Below the pieces are notes generated by a model that saw only the letters and a program-made list of their open reading frames with translations, did no database searches and had not been told where the DNA came from. 48,842 nt of DNA from an uncultured Alphaproteobacteria bacterium (GTDB lineage: Bacteria; Pseudomonadota; Alphaproteobacteria; Rhodobacterales; Rhodobacteraceae): positions 1 through 48,842 of the forward strand of contig CABZEG010000013.1 of the NCBI GenBank assembly GCA_902524655.1, read 5' to 3'. The position numbers and the translations under genes are program-made. Positions 45,618-48,842 of this stretch are shown piece after piece; position 1 is the stretch's first letter; the number at the start of each line of letters is the position of its first letter.

Positions 45618-47831
45618 ATGGACCAAAAACAAGATATTACGAATGCATTGGAGACAAGATATCTCTTATACGCAGTATCTACAATCATGGATAGAGCACT
45701 TCCAGATGCCAGAGATGGTCTTAAACCTGTACATAGAAGAATTCTTTATGCAATGAATCAGCTTAGATTATATCCTCAATCAAATTTTAGAAAGTGTTCT
45801 AAAATAGTGGGTGAGGTTATGGGTAATTACCATCCTCATGGGGATAAAGCTATCTATGATGCATTAACTAGATTTGCTCAAGATTTTAGTGTTAGATATC
45901 CACTTATCGAAGGTCAAGGTAATTTTGGAAATATCGACGGAGATAACCCAGCAGCTCAAAGATACACTGAAGCGAGGCTATCAAAATACTCAGTTGATCT
46001 TCTTGAAGGCCTAGACGAGGATTCAGTGGATTTCAAGGAAACATACGACAGTTCGGGTAATGAACCAATTGTACTTCCAGCAAGCTTCCCACATCTTCTA
46101 GCAAATGGGGCCTCAGGAATTGCTGTTGGAATGGCTACCAGTATTCCACCCCATAATATGGCAGAGCTACTACAAGCTTGTACATTACTAGTTGATCAAC
46201 CCGATTCTACTATACAACAACTATCAGAAATTGTAATTGGCCCAGATTTTCCCACTGGTGGAATTATTTTGGATAGTAAGGAAGAAGTCATTAAAGTATA
46301 TACCGAGGGTAAGGGAAGCTTCAGACTACGCGCCAAACATCACATTGAGGTTCTTAAGCACGGTAACTGGCAACTAGTGATAGATGAAATTCCTTACCAA
46401 GTTCAAAAGGGAAAGCTAATAGAAAAAATTGCTGATTTGATTTCTAGAAGAAAATTATCCCTTGTGCAAAACGTGAGAGACGAGAGTGCAGAAGAGATAA
46501 GACTTGTTATAGAGCCAAAATCTCGGAATGTGATAAAAGAAAATCTCTTACTTTCCCTTTATCAATTTACCGATTTAGAAACAAAGATTTCTGTAAACCT
46601 CAACGTACTGATTGATGGTATTTCTCCAAAAGTAAGTAATTTGCGAGAATTACTTCAGACTTTTTTGGATCATAGAAGAGAAATCTTGATAAGAAAATCC
46701 ACTTATCGGCTAAAAAACATTGATAGGCGTTTGGAGATTATAGAAGGCTTACTTCAGGCTTACGTAAATCTCGACCGCATAATAAGTATAATAAGAGAGG
46801 AGGATGATCCTAAAGCCTCAATTATTGAGGAATTCGGTCTAAGTGAATTTCAGGTTGAAGCAATCCTAAACCTTAGATTAAGAGCATTGAGAAGGCTAGA
46901 CGAGGAACTACTTTCAAATGAGCAGGAAGAATTAATGAAAGAGAGACAAGTTTTAGAAGACTTGCTCGAGGATCAAAGTCAGCAATGGAAAAGTATTAAA
47001 AGCGAGTTAATGGTATTAAAGAAAAAATTTATGAATTATGAATTCAGCGAAAGACTTACATTAGTCGAGCCTGAGAAAGAGAGTTATCGCAAATATCCCG
47101 ACAATGATCCAACGGATGATTATCCTGTGACAGTGGTTTTATCCGAAAATGGATGGATAAGGTCTTACAGGGGACATACTGTTGAGACCAATTCGTTTAG
47201 GTTAAGAGATGGAGACGGTATTAAGTTTGTTGCGCAACTATTGAGAAGCCAGCAATTGTTGTGTATAACTTCTGAGGGAAGGTCATTTAGTTTATCTCTC
47301 GATCAACTAAAAAAAGACAAAGGGTATGGAGAACCCCTGAATTTAATCATTGGAACAGGGAATGTAACCTCTATAGTCGGCTTGTTTCCTTTCCATCATG
47401 AATGTAAAGGTCTTATTTACTCAAAAAAGGGTCTTGGATTCACAATTGATTTTTCCTCACTAAAATCATCTATCAAAGCTGGAAAAAAAATATTTGAACT
47501 TACTGATGGCGATCAAGTGGTTGGAATCCAAGAAATTACAGGTGATTATGTTATTGTTTTAAGTACCGCTCTCAAGATGTTGATTTTTTCAGTAAAAGAG
47601 TTACCTCTGTTAAAGAAGGGAAAAGGCGTCCGCTTGCAACGGTATAATGAAGCTGAACTTTCGGATATAATGATTTTTTCGCTGGATGAAAAAACTAACC
47701 CAATTATTAAAAAAATATTTACTAAAAACGAAGAGATCAGTTACTGGCTTGGGAAAAGAGGTCAGGTTGGCAAAATGCTACCCAAAAAATTAATAAGAAA
47801 GAAAATAACTAATTTTAAAGATCTTCTATAA
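45618..47831 (+). CDS. parC: DNA topoisomerase IV subunit A
   Basis: Breakage-reunion subunit that decatenates daughter chromosomes. The 737 residues start [20 protein letters not shown], then [23 protein letters not shown], the catalytic Y116 in [11 protein letters not shown], and a C-terminal pinwheel domain (from about 500). Shorter length than GyrA and lack of the GyrA-box favour ParC. At the quinolone-contact position (Ser80 in E. coli) it has K77 in [12 protein letters not shown], with D81 at the Glu84 position. recO, often adjacent to parC in this class, is 8 kb away. Its 3' end overlaps nusB by 17 bases. Confidence 0.93.
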   Translation: MDQKQDITNALETRYLLYAVSTIMDRALPDARDGLKPVHRRILYAMNQLRLYPQSNFRKCSKIVGEVMGNYHPHGDKAIYDALTRFAQDFSVRYPLIEGQGNFGNIDGDNPAAQRYTEARLSKYSVDLLEGLDEDSVDFKETYDSSGNEPIVLPASFPHLLANGASGIAVGMATSIPPHNMAELLQACTLLVDQPDSTIQQLSEIVIGPDFPTGGIILDSKEEVIKVYTEGKGSFRLRAKHHIEVLKHGNWQLVIDEIPYQVQKGKLIEKIADLISRRKLSLVQNVRDESAEEIRLVIEPKSRNVIKENLLLSLYQFTDLETKISVNLNVLIDGISPKVSNLRELLQTFLDHRREILIRKSTYRLKNIDRRLEIIEGLLQAYVNLDRIISIIREEDDPKASIIEEFGLSEFQVEAILNLRLRALRRLDEELLSNEQEELMKERQVLEDLLEDQSQQWKSIKSELMVLKKKFMNYEFSERLTLVEPEKESYRKYPDNDPTDDYPVTVVLSENGWIRSYRGHTVETNSFRLRDGDGIKFVAQLLRSQQLLCITSEGRSFSLSLDQLKKDKGYGEPLNLIIGTGNVTSIVGLFPFHHECKGLIYSKKGLGFTIDFSSLKSSIKAGKKIFELTDGDQVVGIQEITGDYVIVLSTALKMLIFSVKELPLLKKGKGVRLQRYNEAELSDIMIFSLDEKTNPIIKKIFTKNEEISYWLGKRGQVGKMLPKKLIRKKITNFKDLL

Positions 47832-48267
47832 TTTTGCTAATTAACCCATTTACCAATTTTTTCTCCCTTCCTGTCGGGTAAAATGTTTCTGTTATTGAAA
47901 CGTACTCAGACATAATGACTTTTTTTGGTGTTTTCTTATTCAGAACCTCGGCGCTTGCAGCTCTTAAAATTGCTCTTAACGTAGTGTCGATTGTTTTTAG
48001 ATTCCACGGATTGTTAAAAGCCATATTTATTTTATTATCTATCTTTACTTGATTTTTGGCCGCTTTTTCAATTATACGTTGGGCCAAGGAATAATTCGGC
48101 TTTAAGATTTCTGTGCCTTGTATCTGTTGCATATAGAACGGCTCTTTGAGCTCTCTCTTTATAATCCCATAACTTTTGCCATTGGCTTCCATTTGGAATA
48201 GTGCTTGTACAGCAAATAATCTCGAGATTGTATTTTTCTTGTAATCATGAGATCTAATAGAGGTCAC
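47815..48267 (-). CDS. nusB: Transcription antitermination factor NusB
   Basis: RNA-binding protein that, with NusE, promotes antitermination in rRNA operons. The 150 residues are all-helical: [16 protein letters not shown] near the N-terminus, then [17 protein letters not shown] and [16 protein letters not shown] with the closing [12 protein letters not shown]. It follows ribH by 4 bases, the usual ribH-nusB link. The 3' end overlaps parC by 17 bases, the longest convergent overlap here. Confidence 0.95.
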   Translation of the reverse strand: MTSIRSHDYKKNTISRLFAVQALFQMEANGKSYGIIKRELKEPFYMQQIQGTEILKPNYSLAQRIIEKAAKNQVKIDNKINMAFNNPWNLKTIDTTLRAILRAASAEVLNKKTPKKVIMSEYVSITETFYPTGREKKLVNGLISKIIEDL

Positions 48268-48271
48268 GTTT

Positions 48272-48733
48272 TTAACGACCTCTTTCTTTTATTTTGATAA
48301 TACTCAACAATGCATTGCAAGCCTCTCCACCTTTATCAAAAATTTCAGGGTTTGCTCTCTTTTCAGCTTGCACTCTATTTTCTACAGTTAAAATCGCATT
48401 CCCAATACAGATTTTTTCAAGACCTAGATTTGTAAGTCCTCTAGAGCTTTCTGAGCTTACTATCTCGAAATGCGCGGTCTCGCCTCTAATTACACATCCA
48501 ATTGCAATAAAACCATCAAACTCATTTTCCATCAATTTAATTGCAGTTGGTATTTCAAGTGCACCCGATACCTCCACTATTTCGAATTCAGCTTTTATTT
48601 CTTTAAGAATACGAGTTGCTCCCCGAATTAGATCATCGGTAATTTCTCTGTAGTAAGGAGCAGAAACTAAGCAAATTTTAACTTTTTTCTTCGTCGATGG
48701 TGAGACGTTTCTGTATTGTTTCCCCGCTATCAC
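48272..48733 (-). CDS. ribH: 6,7-dimethyl-8-ribityllumazine synthase
   Basis: Penultimate riboflavin enzyme, condensing 5-amino-6-ribitylaminouracil with dihydroxybutanone phosphate. The 153 residues show VSAPYYREITDDLIRGA, VEVSGALEIPTAIKLM, the active-site AIGCVIRGETAHFEIV and AILTVENRVQAEKRANP. Full length. It starts with GTG at 48733 immediately after the ribBA TAA, so the two are translated together. FMN and FAD from this route serve the many flavoproteins encoded in the window. Confidence 0.96.
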   Translation of the reverse strand: MIAGKQYRNVSPSTKKKVKICLVSAPYYREITDDLIRGATRILKEIKAEFEIVEVSGALEIPTAIKLMENEFDGFIAIGCVIRGETAHFEIVSSESSRGLTNLGLEKICIGNAILTVENRVQAEKRANPEIFDKGGEACNALLSIIKIKERGR

Positions 48734-48842
48734 TTAAAAACCTTCCGTTGTATCAATTTGCAGGCCATATCCTTCTAAGCCAATTACTCTTGGGAGTTTC
48801 GAATTCGAAAGAAGCTTTATTTTTTTTACACCCATTAAGGAT
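48734..48842 (-). CDS. ribBA: C-terminus of RibBA / GTP cyclohydrolase II-type protein (partial)
   Basis: Only the last 35 codons lie in the window. Read on the minus strand they give LMGVKKIKLLSNSKLPRVIG, then LEGYGLQIDTTEGF and TAA. This closely fits the end of the GTP cyclohydrolase II domain (LG-KKIRLLTNNP...GLEGYGLE), as found in RibA and in the fused RibB-RibA proteins common in alphaproteobacteria. The stop abuts the ribH GTG. Whether the N-terminal RibB part exists cannot be seen. Confidence 0.82.
   Translation of the reverse strand, partial: SLMGVKKIKLLSNSKLPRVIGLEGYGLQIDTTEGF

Noticed and set aside
1-48842. tRNA, rRNA, CRISPR, insertion sequence, prophage or restriction/defence genes
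   Set aside because: I scanned the gaps and coding frames and saw none; every intergenic gap is under about 175 bases and filled frames are housekeeping or metabolic genes.

Overview
The window is a gene-dense stretch (about 97% coding, A+T-rich) of an alphaproteobacterial chromosome. Several syntenic blocks typical of that class support this: folK-rpoZ-relA/spoT-DUF2062-pdxJ-acpS-lepB-rnc-era-DUF1491-recO, a HIG1/twin-TM protein followed by a PduO cobalamin adenosyltransferase and etfB-etfA, tlpA divergent from argH-lptM-lysA, ETF-QO-TPR-ispE-polyprenyl synthase-TrmN6, DUF1244 beside pyk, and ribBA-ribH-nusB. Low G+C, very short intergenic gaps, tail-to-tail overlaps and missing members of otherwise conserved blocks suggest a streamlined, probably marine, free-living lineage. 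I cannot assign a genus from sequence alone. I see no mobile element, prophage, CRISPR, rRNA or tRNA. No gene-free stretch exceeds about 175 bases.

Layout. 1-1209: 5' part of argG (minus). 1330-4531: plus-strand cluster of Fe-dependent alcohol dehydrogenase, alpha/beta hydrolase, an unrecognised 110-aa protein and a D-amino-acid transaminase, then DUF1244 (minus). 4879-10551: pyk, rpmI, rplT, pheS, pheT. 10561-17162: greA (minus), ETF-QO, a TPR lipid/envelope-type protein, ispE, polyprenyl diphosphate synthase (minus), TrmN6-like methyltransferase. 17154-22941: phaB and tlpA (minus), argH-lptM-lysA, a zinc-ribbon membrane protein (minus), plsC. 22931-26099 (minus): a PatB-type C-S lyase/aminotransferase, malyl-CoA lyase, accA. 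26168-29450: def-fmt against ispH-DUF3429-rnhA. 29509-37874: the folK-to-recO block. 37871-41852 (minus): methylsuccinyl-CoA dehydrogenase, DUF429, pckA. 42049-42906: rapZ. 42950-45475 (minus): HIG1 protein, pduO, etfB, etfA. 45618-48842: parC against ribBA(end)-ribH-nusB.

The most coherent metabolic theme is carbon assimilation by the ethylmalonyl-CoA pathway. PhaB, Mcd and Mcl1 catalyse pathway steps; EtfAB plus ETF-QO would pass Mcd electrons to ubiquinone; PduO would supply the adenosylcobalamin needed by ethylmalonyl-CoA mutase; PckA would allow gluconeogenesis. This is an inference, since ccr, ecm and mch are not in the window.

Points most worth a second look: pckA lacks any ATG/GTG/TTG start upstream of its conserved N-terminal region and probably starts at a rare codon; the pckA-rapZ junction lacks the usual hprK/PTS and ChvG/ChvI genes; ftsE, ftsX and the ydcF-type gene are missing between the zinc-ribbon gene and plsC; a 38-codon LptM-like lipoprotein gene overlaps both argH and lysA; and seven of ten convergent gene pairs overlap at their 3' ends.
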